Origin: Lactarius indigo
Taxonomy: Eukaryota > Basidiomycota > Agaricomycetes > Russulales > Russulaceae
DNA length: 64,000 nucleotides
Direction: 5' to 3'
NCBI GenBank assembly: GCA_025766275.1
Contig: JAFKAC010000010.1
Span: forward strand, 2,041,803 to 2,105,802
Position numbers and translations under genes: made by a program. How positions within the stretch are numbered: position 1 is the stretch's first letter; every line of letters begins with the position of its first letter. Shown in pieces: positions 22,222 through 33,385 of this stretch. Under the pieces are notes generated by a model that did no database searches, was not told the origin of the DNA, and worked only from the letters and a program-made list of their open reading frames with translations.

Positions 22222-25200
22222 ATGAATAGGAAAGCCAGGAGAAGAAACAAATCTCAAGGTGCTGACCTTGAGGCTCAGCCCGAGGACAAAGGTGTGTGCA
22301 TTACAACCTGTCCTGTACTCTCCGCTCACCTTCCATACAAAGAGGTTGGACGGGAAGAGGCTCATGAAATGAGTACCCACACGTCTGGACGCGAGGGCGA
22401 AGATTTGGGGGCCACTGGAAGTGGTGCACCAGTGGAAGGTGCAGTCGGTGAAGCTGAGGCCGACTCTGCTTCGCCGCAGGCGCGGGCAGAGCCTCCGGAA
22501 GATCCCCCCACAGGGCCCACCGACTTCGGTGAGCACAGCACAATTCCCTGCTGTCCTAATAACGTTGGGACCTGACACGTTAGAAACTTTTAGGCGCAAT
22601 TGATCAACCTGGTGACAATGATGGAACGCCTAGCTCCTACTCCGCTCAACCAGTGACTCCCGGAATGCCTCGCATGATTGGAGATTTCAATGATAACGCC
22701 AACGCTCTGTGGTCTCTGCAACTAAAGGAAGCAATGAGCCACGACCAAGCCCGCATTCAATCCCTTAAAGACGACATGGACGGCGTCCTCATATTTGTGC
22801 GTGTTTACATTACTGTCACCGCGTTTTCCCAGAACTCAACGCCCTGTCGTCAAGGCCGGGTTGTTCTCCGCGGCTCTCACTTCCTTCCTCGTCGATAAGA
22901 TTCACGATCTTCAACCCGATCCGACGCAGCAGATGGTCTTTTATCAGCAACAGAACGTCGCGCTACTCGCTCAGATCTCCCAGCAAGTTTCCTCTATCGC
23001 ACCGCAGGTCTCCATCTCATCCGCTCCGCTTCCAACATACGCTTTCAGTTTAAATCCTTCTGATGTCCGCGTCAACGTTTTCTGGTTCATGAGTCTCGTG
23101 TTCAGCCTTTCCACGGCGCTCCTCGCGACTCTCGTCCAACAATGGGTGCGCGACTATATGCACGTGTTTCAGCGGTACAGCAACCCCCTGAAGAGTGCGC
23201 GACTGCGCCAATATCTATACGAAGGCGCGGAGGGATGGTATATGCCCATTGTCGCGGAATCAGTGCCAGGCCTCGTCCACGTTTCCCTCTTCTTATTCTT
23301 CCTGGGACTCGGCGACTCGCTCCTCAATGTAAACACCACCGTCGGCATCACCACTGTCGTCCCAATTGCCATTTGCGCGTTTCTTTACGTGTTCAGCATG
23401 TTTGCTCCGGTTATCAAGCCGCAAGCTCCATTTCGAAACCCCTTTTCTGGCCTAATATGGTATGTGAGGCAGAAGTTGCGTCCGCGAAGCTACTTGGATC
23501 GCGCATCTGGTGGAACTGTCAAGCCCGTGAGCTCGAACATATCACAAGGACAGATGCAACTGGCGATGGAAGAGAACGATGAACGCAAAGATCGCGACGT
23601 TCGGGCAATTCGATGGCTGATCGATAATCGGACAGAGGACGACGAGATGGAATCATTCGTGATGGCTATACCTGGCGCTTTTACCTCTAATTGGGGAATC
23701 GACGTATGGAAAAAGTCTTCTCAAGTAACACATCATCAAGGCGCCAACGGCGGGCCGAATGACCCGACAATTCTATCGCAGAACGACGCAGATCTCCACT
23801 TGTCCGTTCTACCGCGTCACCGTTCCCCACTTTTCCAACCCACCAACTATCCTCTCCGCCTCCTTCAACCCCTTGCACGTATTATTGGGATGCGATTCGC
23901 GAACGGTACCCCCCACGGCGTCACTGATGTGACGGTGAACCGCCGTCTCATTAGTCTGGTGCCCGATGACCTCTATGGACAGGGAGATCTTGCCATTAAT
24001 GACCTCTGCAAGCGTGTACGACACCTGGTTAGTACGTGCGATAACTACAGCATTTTCGCAAACAAGGAATTGTGGCACAAGCGCGCACGTGGATGTGTCG
24101 AAACCGCGGCGTCACTCGTAATCATTGCCAATATCAAACTGGAGATGTTCGGAGATCTTAGAAAGCTATTCCATCCACTCTACGAATCAATCGGGCGTTA
24201 CCACCTAGCACCGGGATCTGACGGGTTATTCGTCGCGCGCTTGGATTCCCTATCCTTTGTGATCGTCAATCATGGAATGCTAGGCGACAATAGCACAAGA
24301 ATGGATGCGGGTAATGCTGTCGATATCCTTTCACGATTACGGTTCGGAACGGAAGACAGCGACGAGCAAACAATCAATGGCGATATCGATGGAAATGCGC
24401 TCAAGAATGCCCGAACGATCGACAATTATTTCGAGTCCGCGAGGAAATTCTGTGTTTATCGATTACGTGACGTATTCAGACCCTCAGAAGTGGAAGCGAC
24501 GGAAGAACAGGTGAAGGAGGTCCTGGCGCGCGATCACAAGGACGACATCTCCAAGCTCGAACGCATCGCTCTTGTAATGGATCAAATAGCGGACGTTGAT
24601 ATGCCGATATATAGGATCAACGATTCCGTCGCCTCCTACGGTAATGGTTTGATTTTACACTTGCATGGCGTATATTTGGATCCTTTCGAGCCGGGTGAAC
24701 TAATGAAGCCGAAGCAATTCTTCAATCCAACCGAAGACCGGCCCACATTCCTACCCCAATTCATATTCCTGCATCAGCGCCTCCGATTCTTATGTTCCTA
24801 TTCCTCCCAATTGCGCGACGTCATCAACGGACGTGGTAACAACGCCTACAAAGAGATGCTCGAGAGCCTTGGGACGGTGTGGAGCGAGCTGGACAACCCT
24901 CGACGCAATTGGACGGGCGTTCGTAGACGACATCTGATGGAACGACAACTATATCGCCTGCAAGATTTCCGTGACGGCGGTGGCTTCGGGTATTTCGTTG
25001 AATATTTCTTCCTCGTGACGCAACAACATTTATACATTCCGCTATCACCCGAAGCCCACTCTCCCATTATTGTCGGAACGTTCAAAACCATTACATCCGA
25101 CTGGAGGAAATACAAACATTCTCTCGGGACACAGCAGGTCATTCTCAACCTCATCTGCGACTTGGCTATACTCGACCATGGCCTCCTGTCCGATACTGCT

Positions 25201-25425
25201 TTCCCGAGATACCTTACCGATGAGCTTCTGATCTTCTTAGGTAACATGGTAGAGGGGCAATCCGGTCCTCATATTGATGACGCAATGGCGAAACTGGAGG
25301 ATGCGGCCAGGAGGCAGGATAATGTCCCCGGGCCGAGGTGGTGGTTGAAAATTCATGCGTTTAGGGCGGCGGCGATGAAGGTTATCTCCGAGTCTCGCTC
25401 GCGGGCTCCTGCACCCTCTTCGTAG
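22222..25425 (+). CDS. DUF6535 family membrane protein, copy E
   Basis: Four exons: 22222-22291, 22343-22528, 22594-22796, 22855-25425 (1009 aa, the longest copy). Exon 1 encodes MNRKARRRNKSQGADLEAQP; exon 2 an acidic, Gly/Pro-rich linker; exon 3 MPRMIGDFNDNANALWSLQL; exon 4 AGLFSAALTSFLVDKIHDLQ and then helices FWFMSLVFSLSTALLATL, LVHVSLFLFFLGLGDSLL and AICAFLYVFSMFAPV. The distal half (VIIANIKLEMFGDLRKLFHP; MERQLYRLQDFRDGGGFGYF) is very close to copy B, and its first half is close to copy D (FLGLGDSLL in both), which suggests recombination between copies. Function is unknown. Confidence 0.85.
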
Positions 25426-25489
25426 CGTAGCGCGACATTGACCTGTACCAGTACCAAATACCGATACCTCACTGAAAATACTAGTAGAT

Positions 25490-26700
25490 AGTCTCGTTAA
25501 CGAAGGAACCGCGATGGTGTATGTATAATAGTATAATTAAGCTACGCTTTTGCTCACGCCGTACGCACCCAACATCGGGAAACCGTCCCAATCCCACGGA
25601 CCTGCCTTCGCTCTTGTCCCATCCGAGCCATTCGAAAGTAAGTCCGGCAACTGGCACGAACAATGTCCCGTTCAGTCTTTCGATACCCCCGAGCGCTGCT
25701 TCAGTGAGCATCTTCTCCTCGCCGGCAGTAGCAAACGCGGAAAGTGCCCTAGCGCGCAGCGAAGTGCGCGAACGCACGTACAACCTTCGTTGTGTGCTCT
25801 TTCGGGGACCTAACCATGCTCTGGATGACGCACGGCCACGCGCATCCGGGCGCCTGCCTCCAGCGGGAGCGAATGGTCGCGCGTCTGTCGCCGCATACAA
25901 GTCCCCGACGGGCAGCGCGTGGTTGTCGTACCCGATGTACCAGGCGGATCGGCGAGATACGTCTAGGGCAGCAGGCGAGTCGCAAAAGGTGCCGGTGTGC
26001 TGGAGCGGCCGCATGGCGAAACGTATACAGAAGACGTCGATCCTTCTTTGAGGATGAGCTTCGGCATGAAGAAGGATGAGATGACGAGGTACGCACTGAG
26101 TGAGGAGAGTTAGAGTTAGCGGGCAGAGAGGAACATGCACAAGAAAGTCGATGTTAATCTGGCGCGCACCAGTCGCGCGTGACGTCCTGCAGCCAATACG
26201 CTCGAGTAGGGCGTCGCTAGGGTGGTCTACGGTGAACGTGGGTTCGTCGTGGATGCGGAGGTGTAACGCAAATGTAGATCGCTTTTCGAGAGCGGACGCA
26301 GACGCAGAATTGCCGGAACCTGAGATCTCGCGTCCATGCATGAGATCGGAGGGGTCAGTATTGGTTGTTGTTGGTGAGTTGATAGTAGGATGGCGGGATG
26401 GGCCCAGTTTGGTCGATCCCGCGATCTGCGGCCTGTGCTAGGCCTGGACAACGCTTGTGAAACCTAAGATAGTTTACAAAGGGCGAGCGTCTCTTGAAGT
26501 CATGGCGCAAGACCTCGAGAGCAGCAGGGTGCCCTCGTTGGTTGACCCGGAAAAGCCAAGGGCATGAGTCGATGTGAGAGTCGCATATAATTTGTCGAAA
26601 ATGTCGTCCGAGACCCCGGTAGCAAATGTTTGAGAGGAAGACATAGTTCAAGAAGTTGCTATTGGCCTTTGAACGAATAACTCCCGACCACATATGCGGC
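25490..26700 (-). pseudogene. Questin oxidase-like (DUF4243) remnant behind copy E, near full length
   Basis: From the N-terminal end (about 26690) to the C-terminal end (about 25500) the minus strand keeps an N-terminal piece with RGHPAALEVL, then TFTVDHPSDALLERIG, then AWYIGYDNHALPVGDLYAAT, then in another frame CAWPCVIQSMVRSPKEHTTK, and back in the first frame GGIERLNGTLFVPVAGLTFE. This order and these motifs (a substrate-tunnel helix, then L-x-G-T-L-F-V-x-V-A near the end) fit questin oxidase-like proteins. At least two frameshifts break the reading frame, although one frame stays open for 286 codons. Confidence 0.65.
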
Positions 26701-26717
26701 CATAGACGTTGTTGAAT

Positions 26718-26850
26718 TTGTAATATCGTATCCCAGCGCCCGCATGTCCCAGCGAACGGCCAAGTGCGGGGGCGGGCGCCTGATCTCCTCATGGAACCCA
26801 GCTGCACTCTAGATGACGCACTCAGGCTGCCACGTGTTTCTTGTAGTGGA
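26718..26850 (-). pseudogene. Second, short questin oxidase-like fragment
   Basis: GCGCCCGCATGTCCCAGCGA and CTGATCTCCTCATGGAACCC parallel 31890-31970 (GGGCGCCACATGTCCCGGCG, CTTGTATCCGTGTTCCTCCA) and therefore belong to the C-terminal part of another copy. It follows directly after the N-terminal end of the preceding remnant, so two copies are joined here. Confidence 0.45.
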
Positions 26851-27532
26851 GACCACTGGACGCCGCTATCACTATCAAAATTGGTGGATGCTGAGCTACT
26901 TGTAGACGCCCTAGTTAGTCCAGCTCTTCAACTAGTATCAAGTGGTCTGGACTGTCCGAGTCTGGTATATGTGAACGCACAAAGGAGAATGTGGCGACGA
27001 AGACCTCGGAAGGTAGAGATGAGATGGAAACGAGTTCGTTGCGACGACTCGGATGCCTCAAAGGCCTCAACGCCCACATTTCGGCATCGATAGCTCGTCG
27101 CGGGTATTCCCGAGAATTTCCCTGGCTTGGTCAATCGACAAAGCAGGTATCACGGAGTCACGGTTTTAGCTTGACAACTTACGACGGTTCCTCGTTCAAA
27201 GCGCCATAACTTGGCATGATACTACTTGCTATATTCGGCCTTCGTCCGGACAGGACCCGTCAGTCTAACTCAATGATTACTGTTTTTCTGGACAGAAGAA
27301 CAATAATATTGGAGTCTCGATTGGGCCCACTTGTTTGACCAATACAGTATGCACCAGATTTTCGATTTCTCTAGTACGCAAGCGTGCAAGGAAATTGTTA
27401 TGGAGCCTTGTAGCTGCAGGAAAAAAAAACGGAAGAGAATCACTAGGCCTTGAATTTAGCTCGCAAGGTATCCTTACAGAACTACCCTTACAGAAATACG
27501 ATGTAAAAATTGTAAATACTATTGCGCGATCA
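26851..27532. other. Intergenic, 3' side of the WSC gene
   Basis: No recognisable coding segment. A + strand frame at 27335-27658 overlaps the last exon of the WSC gene and is taken as chance. Confidence 0.4.
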
Positions 27533-29015
27533 CTAATAGTAGATCTGCAACGCGTCGGGCCCACCACAGACTTCCGTATTGTTCCCAGTGCACGCTTTGT
27601 TGCACGAGGTTTGCGAAATGAGAGCCCCAGGCGATTGGATCTGATTGCCGCACCCTAAACATCAGCCGTTAGTCTGCGCCAGCAATAGCATCACGAGTAG
27701 TTAGTAGACGTACAGCATTCCTGGCCAAACTCGAGACCGGCGATCGTGAAAGACTGTGACTGACAGGTGCTCACACACGATTCCACCGTCACGTCCCCTG
27801 GATCAACACGGCGCTCAAGCGAGCGTGAAGACGTCGAGTCGCTTTCAAGGGAATCAACACTCAGTTGGAGAGACGAAGCAAGCAACGACCGAACCGTACC
27901 TGTAACAACCCCGAGACGTCCACCCGCCAGCACCCGCCACGACAGAGGCCCCAATAGGATAAGTTCCCGTGAAACTGTACACATTGATCCTGCCTGCTCC
28001 GCCGCATAATTCGGTGGAGTCGCCTTGGCAAGGCATATTGCAGTAGGCATTATCTGGGAACGGCCGGAAATTGCCATGCCTGATCCCATTGTCGTTTCCA
28101 ACAAACGTTTGACCATGATCAATCTCCTCGCCACACCCTAACATTTATTCGTCAGTGGATACCGCAGTGGATCCGGGGCCAAAGGAATAGACGCACAGCA
28201 CTCCTGCCCAAATTCTACGCCGGCGAGCATGTGTTCGTCGGCCTGGCAGGCTGCGATACAGGATTCCACTGTAGTATCGCCAGCATCAACCTTGGCATGC
28301 AGAGCACGAGAGCTGGGCGAGTCACTGAAATATGGTCAGCGCTGCCATCAGGATACTTGTACGCTCACTGACCTGTAACAGCCTTGGCTCGTCCACGGAC
28401 CAACGGATGGGACTAGGGTCGGGATGACGAAAGTTGAGCCGGTCTTCTGATAGGTACTGGCTGCAGATGGGCCACCACAGTTTACCTCGGACGGGTCACC
28501 GCTGCATGGTGTGCTGCTGCACGCCTGGTTACCTGCCCTCTGGAAGATATACTCGAAGAAATTGTCGCACGCTGGAACAGGTCATCTAATTCAGCAGCAC
28601 GGTGTCATATCCTCCATAGAAGACGTACAGCAGTGAGAACCGTCTGTCAGACCCATAAAGCGGTATGACACCGACTGGCTATCACAGAAAGCAGCGCAAC
28701 TTTCTATGGTCATATTCGCGTGATCATCATAGGAGGCGCCGTTGAGCAGTGGGAGATGGAAAGGGCTACCACCGTCTCTACAAAGGAGAAAAGGGTTGAC
28801 TCAACCAAATTTATATGGAGCATGGGGGAGGAAACTCACTCCAGGCAGCGGAATGACGTCCACCCTGAGGGACCGCTCCTAGTACGCACTGAAGCAGCTA
28901 AGACCTGTTGATCAAAAGGTTTAGGCTCTAGGTGCATTTGAGGACGCAAATCGTAGGCTGAACCCACCTGCCCAAAGAACACCGAAGAAGAAAGGAGAAT
29001 CGACAGACGAAGCAT
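27533..29015 (-). CDS. Secreted protein with three WSC domains
   Basis: Eight exons on the minus strand: 29015-28968, 28904-28840, 28777-28632, 28571-28373, 28324-28197, 28137-27900, 27859-27714, 27654-27533 (363 aa); every junction keeps phase. The start gives a signal peptide (MLRLSILLSSSVFFGQ). Three Cys-rich WSC domains follow, marked by MTIESCAAFCDSQSVSYRFM, TVESCIAACQADEHMLAGVE with ECWCGEEIDHG, and TVESCVSTCQSQSFTIAGLE with ECWCGNQIQSPG; they end in CSGDPSEVNCGG, CQGDSTELCGG and CTGNNTEVCGG. No membrane helix or GPI-type tail is visible, so secretion is likely. WSC domains bind carbohydrate or sense cell walls in fungi; the ligand here is unknown. It is the only intact gene between DUF6535 copies E and F. 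Confidence 0.85.
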
Positions 29016-29057
29016 GGCAAAGTCTCGATGGCTGCATCAAACCAGCTACTCTGCGCT

Positions 29058-29066
29058 CTTTATATA
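29058..29066 (-). promoter_or_regulatory. TATA box of the WSC gene
   Basis: TATATAAAG on the minus strand, 43-51 bp upstream of the WSC start codon, in an otherwise GC-balanced flank. Confidence 0.5.
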
Positions 29067-31859
29067 CTCGCAGTTCAAGCTTCAAGCGTCACGCGGTGAT
29101 CATGGAGGCAAACAAGTCATGTGCAGCGAGTGACCCTCTTGTTCGCAAAGGCGGACAGGTGTTGCGCACTAAGTGCGATGGTGCCGCCGAGGTACCATGT
29201 CTGTGCAGTTCTACAGTTCCAGACGGACAGCGGAATAGAAATTCCGATTTAATTTATGTATTTCAAGCCTTTGTAGACCTAAATGCCGCAGAAAATCCCC
29301 TTTTGAGGAGCCCAGGCTACGGCCCGTTCGGTGCTAAGGCATACACGTGACGCTCCGTTTGACATCGTGACCTGTGAATGCCTAGACCGGCCCTTTCGTT
29401 GATGCGGAGTCGGCCCCGACGTGCGATCCCGGTATAGAAATTGGATTAATAAACAAAACAATAGTACTGTACCACAAACTTGAAGCTCGAAGATCCAGGT
29501 TTACCCCTTGGACTTGCCCTTGGATCTACCGCCGCTAGATGGTTTGCTGTCAACGGATTGAACAAGGACATTCCGACCTGGATTGACGCTCGTCGTACAC
29601 TATGTCTACTGGGGAAATTCCTGCTGTGCTGTCCAAGAGTGGTAGTCTAAGCGGCGACTTGGGGCTGACCCGACCCGGTGGAAAGTAAGGGCATCAAGAA
29701 CTCCAGGGAGGGTTATGGCGTCCAAGTTGGCATCTAGGCACCATACGTGCATGTATGCACCGCAAAAACGTTACTAGCATCCGGCTAATTAGTCCTCGCA
29801 GATTGCGGGGTTGAGTCATCCAGTATCAAGTTTTCTAACCATTGTCACCATGGAAGATGGAAGTACGATACCCAGGGATGTTTGCTGCGAGTCCCTCCAC
29901 GTTTGGGCACCCAAAGAAGCTGCTACGGGATAATTGCCCTTGAGAGGTGACACGCATGCTAGTAGACATTTGCAACAACCGACACTGGCGTGCAATTCGG
30001 AGCGTCCCGAGTTTCGACCACTGATCCGCATTATTTTCTAGAAACACGAGCAGTCATCCTCATATGATCCGAAAGAACTGGGCCTAAACTCACGATGAAG
30101 GGGTTGGAAATGGTGTTCATTATTGCGGTGTGCCTGCGTATGGACTGTGCTGCGATCACACCTTCACGCTGTCTCATATTATCGCCGGTATTCCACTTAT
30201 TAACGGAACGGAACATTACTGAATTTGTTCGACAGAACACCCTGGGATTTCTTGACAGACCACTACGGATCTTAGAACTTTTTTACGCACATGCGCAGGC
30301 GAATTGTCCAGGTACTGTCACCTTCCGGCGGAAAAAAAAAAAACAGCCACTATACCTTTCGCTCGTACGTATGTAACGCACGTGTAGCAGTGTGGCAGGT
30401 CCGCGATTACACCTGGTGACCCCAATGAGTCGAGGAAGTGGAGATTAAGAGGTATGTGACCCATGGGCACGAAAATCGTAAAAGTTTACTTCCACCTGGG
30501 TTTCGCTGCCTCTGCAAGTCATTCCTGACTTATCAACCAACGGGTCTCGTCATTAGAGGTATGTGTCTTGCGAACTGATGGAAAAGTCGACTTTCTCGAG
30601 GGTGTCAACACGATATAAGGTCATTTGGGAAACAAGAGTGATGCGTTCAGAGCCATTCGGAGTTCAAGTATAAACAAGCGCCGGACCGGGGACGTCAAAC
30701 TCCGAGCGCGGTTCACAGCCGAAATGTCAAACCTGCGCATTACGTAAAGAGTGAAGATGTCCAGAAAAGACAAATACTACCACGCAAAATTAGCGCTGAA
30801 GTGGTCCAGAAACCGCTCGAAAACTCAGGGACCAGGGAATGCTCACAATGTAAGGGCGGGAGGCACGTGTATGACATTAGAAGGGAGTGAAGGTGGCTAA
30901 AGACGTCAGGTGTCTCAAAGTCCGTCTTAACCCAATCCATTCTGTAAATGGGCTATTCATATGGACTGGGGTAGTTAAGCGCGAGGGAAAAGGGACCATC
31001 ACCAACCTCCATTGTCTTGGGTCCGGGACGATGGGGGAACTGCTCAGGGACTCTATGCGGCGGGTGCCTCGAACTTGAAGGTTTAGGTATATTGTTTCGC
31101 GGCCAGGGCGTCGACGTTGTTCCAGAAGGCGGTGTAATTGGGCCGTTGAGTAGTCGATGATCTGGCGATGCAGTAAGCACCCCTGTAGGTGGAGGCCACG
31201 TACGCCTTACCCGCCCCGGTGGCGGGCAAGGATTATTCATAACGAACGTGGGCCCATCGTCGCGACTTAGGTCGAATTTCGTCAAATCGTCCACAATAAC
31301 TTGCCTCGAATGCTCCCCCCTTGCCCATGCGATCAGGCGATGACTGGTCAGAGCCAGCCACTCTGATGGCGCAGGGTACACTCACTGGGGCCACCATATA
31401 TGTCTCGGTATCTAGCCGCTTCATCTGTCTTGTAGGTTCAACGTCTTCTGGAGGCTCGTGAAACCGAAGTAACTGCACGGGATCCAATTACCGTAGTAGC
31501 AGGATCTCACGTCGAACTGTTCAAGTAGGGATATGATCGAAAAAAAATCTTTGAAACGGTGATCCTTTTGATTCGTGGCTTCGATAATGAAATCGAGAAG
31601 CGCAGGACGTACGGCCTGCTACAGCGCCAATGACGCAACCCCTCCTCAGAGAGACGTGACGACGCACCTCTACAACAATAGCAGCCGTACCACTCGTGCA
31701 AAGAGACATCGACCAGAGCGTCGTACTATGCCCTCGCCCAACTTCGGTGGGGCGTTAATTGGGACCCAAGGTAGTGGTCACATCAAGTCACATGTGAGAC
31801 TCAAATCATACCGCGCTGGTGTTCCGTGTGTCCCGAAGTCGTCGTCACGGTCGTGTCGA
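29067..31859. other. Gene-poor stretch of 2.8 kb
   Basis: Only scattered frames below 145 codons on both strands; none has a domain or a start context I recognise. The longest is on the minus strand at 30953-31381 (Pro-rich, no family). I saw no terminal repeats or transposase motifs. A DUF6535 copy would be expected somewhere between the questin-oxidase remnants on either side, but no trace of one was found. Confidence 0.4.
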
Positions 31860-33050
31860 GACAGGGATGAGTACTATACTGTATCCCGGCCCGGGCGCCA
31901 CATGTCCCGGCGAACGGCAAAGTCCGGGAGCGGGCGCCTGGTCTTGTATCCGTGTTCCTCCAGGAACCCAACTGCGCCCTAGATGTCCACGATGGGGCGC
32001 GTGTGGTTGCCGCGCGTAATTACCACGTCGCAAACACGGAGCAGTACGTCTGAAGTAGCAGCATGCGACTGGCGAACGAGAGGCGGCGCGTGTTGGAGCT
32101 GGATAATGAAAAGGAGATACTTCGCCCTTGAGGACGAGTCTCGGCCGGTAGACGGCCGAGATGACGAAGTGCTCACAGTGTGAGGTAGTCAGAACAAGCT
32201 ACCGTTTGTCCAGGCGGGTGAAGGATTGGGAAGGGGGGGAATGAATGGGAGAAGGGGGGGAAAGAAGGCAAGGTACTGGGGCGAACGCACACGAAAAAGC
32301 CGGCGTTGATCCGTACCCACCAGCCCCGCGCGAAGCCCAACCACCGATACCATACCGAATCACGTTTCCTCGATGACCTCCCCCGCCGCGCGCCAACCCC
32401 GCATGGTACACTCCCGGACGAGATCGTGAATTACACGGCCAGTGATTTTCGTACCTAGCACATACGGGAAAATGGGGTTACTCGGAAGATCAGCGGTGAA
32501 CGCGGAGCACCTCTCGTGGTGGGTGCTGATGTGGAAACCCCAAAGCCTAACATCTCGAAGAAACCTGTGAGATCTTAGAGAGGTAACCGACTCAGAGGTC
32601 AGTATCAGTGGTGTCCGTTTCTGAGTTGGGAAAGTAGGACGGAGGAAAGAGTTTGGTCGGTCGGTAGGTCGGTGCTGTGGATTGCAGCCTGTGTCAGATT
32701 GTTAGGAATGAGAGCATTAGAGGGAGCGCGAACTACGTACCCATGCAGTCGTCAGGGAATGCAACACTCGGGCCTGCAGGCCTGCTAGTCCCGCCAGAAG
32801 TCAATTCAACATCTGCAGCTGCACCTTCTCCTTCGAGTTGCGTTCATCGGATTCGAGGTCAGGACGGAAGTTGTACGCGGAAGAGAAAATGAAATGATCG
32901 TGGGGCTCTGTCGGGGAGTAGTTCTGTAGGTAGTTCGTGAAAAATGCGAGGTCGGTGTCGTTATATCTGCTGGCGAGAGTCGCCGTAGTCCCCATCACGA
33001 GCGACATTACCCAAGCGATATGACACGTACTTCTCAGTACCCTAATGTTC
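31860..33050 (-). pseudogene. Questin oxidase-like (DUF4243) remnant before copy F
   Basis: The minus strand carries, from the N-terminal side, YNDTDLAFFTNYLQNYSPTE and DERNSKEKVQLQMLN, which parallel YYDAYLAFFENYLQTHSPTE and RNSKEKPQPQMLN in the remnant behind copy F; both resemble the family stretch before the conserved HPFIHLGYG. The C-terminal segment lies at 31880-31990. Stops and frame changes lie between. It lies in front of copy F with no DUF6535 gene directly upstream of it. Confidence 0.6.
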
Positions 33051-33319
33051 TATAATGTGGTACAGGGGGGTCAATATGGTGAATCGTATTCAATTCCTGA
33101 GTACATTGATATGCGGCGGGAGCTGAGTAGATGATGTTGAGCGCTTGAGCGGGAGCACAAAGTGGACCTTCGTATAAGGCGGAGTCGAGGTCTGATCTCG
33201 GCGCCAGATCGGCGTATTCAAGATGCCAGTGCCAGTGGCAGCGTGGGAGTGCGGGGAAGGGAAGACTCAGACGCGTTCATTGTGTTCTTCGGTAACGGCC
33301 GTAATCGTTCCTCTTCGTT

Positions 33320-33385
33320 TTAGAACAGCGATCTCGGGCTGTGTGACATTCCTTCCCTTGGTCCTCTTATCCTGTATAGCTTTTG
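33320..33385 (+). promoter_or_regulatory. Conserved 5' flank of DUF6535 copy F
   Basis: TTTAGAACAGCGATCTCGGG, GTGTGACATTCCTTCCCTTG and CCTCTTATCCTGTATAGC, then TTTTGATG. This is the same series of elements as before copies B, D and E, with a shorter pyrimidine tract. Confidence 0.45.

Noticed and set aside
25481..26341. A 286-codon open frame on the minus strand, a candidate intact gene
   Set aside because: Its motifs belong to a questin-oxidase-like protein but switch frame in the middle (VIQSMVRSPKEH is in another frame), so it is a remnant with a long chance-open frame.
29067..31859. Possible transposon in the gene-poor stretch
   Set aside because: No terminal repeats, target duplications, or transposase or reverse transcriptase motifs were visible.
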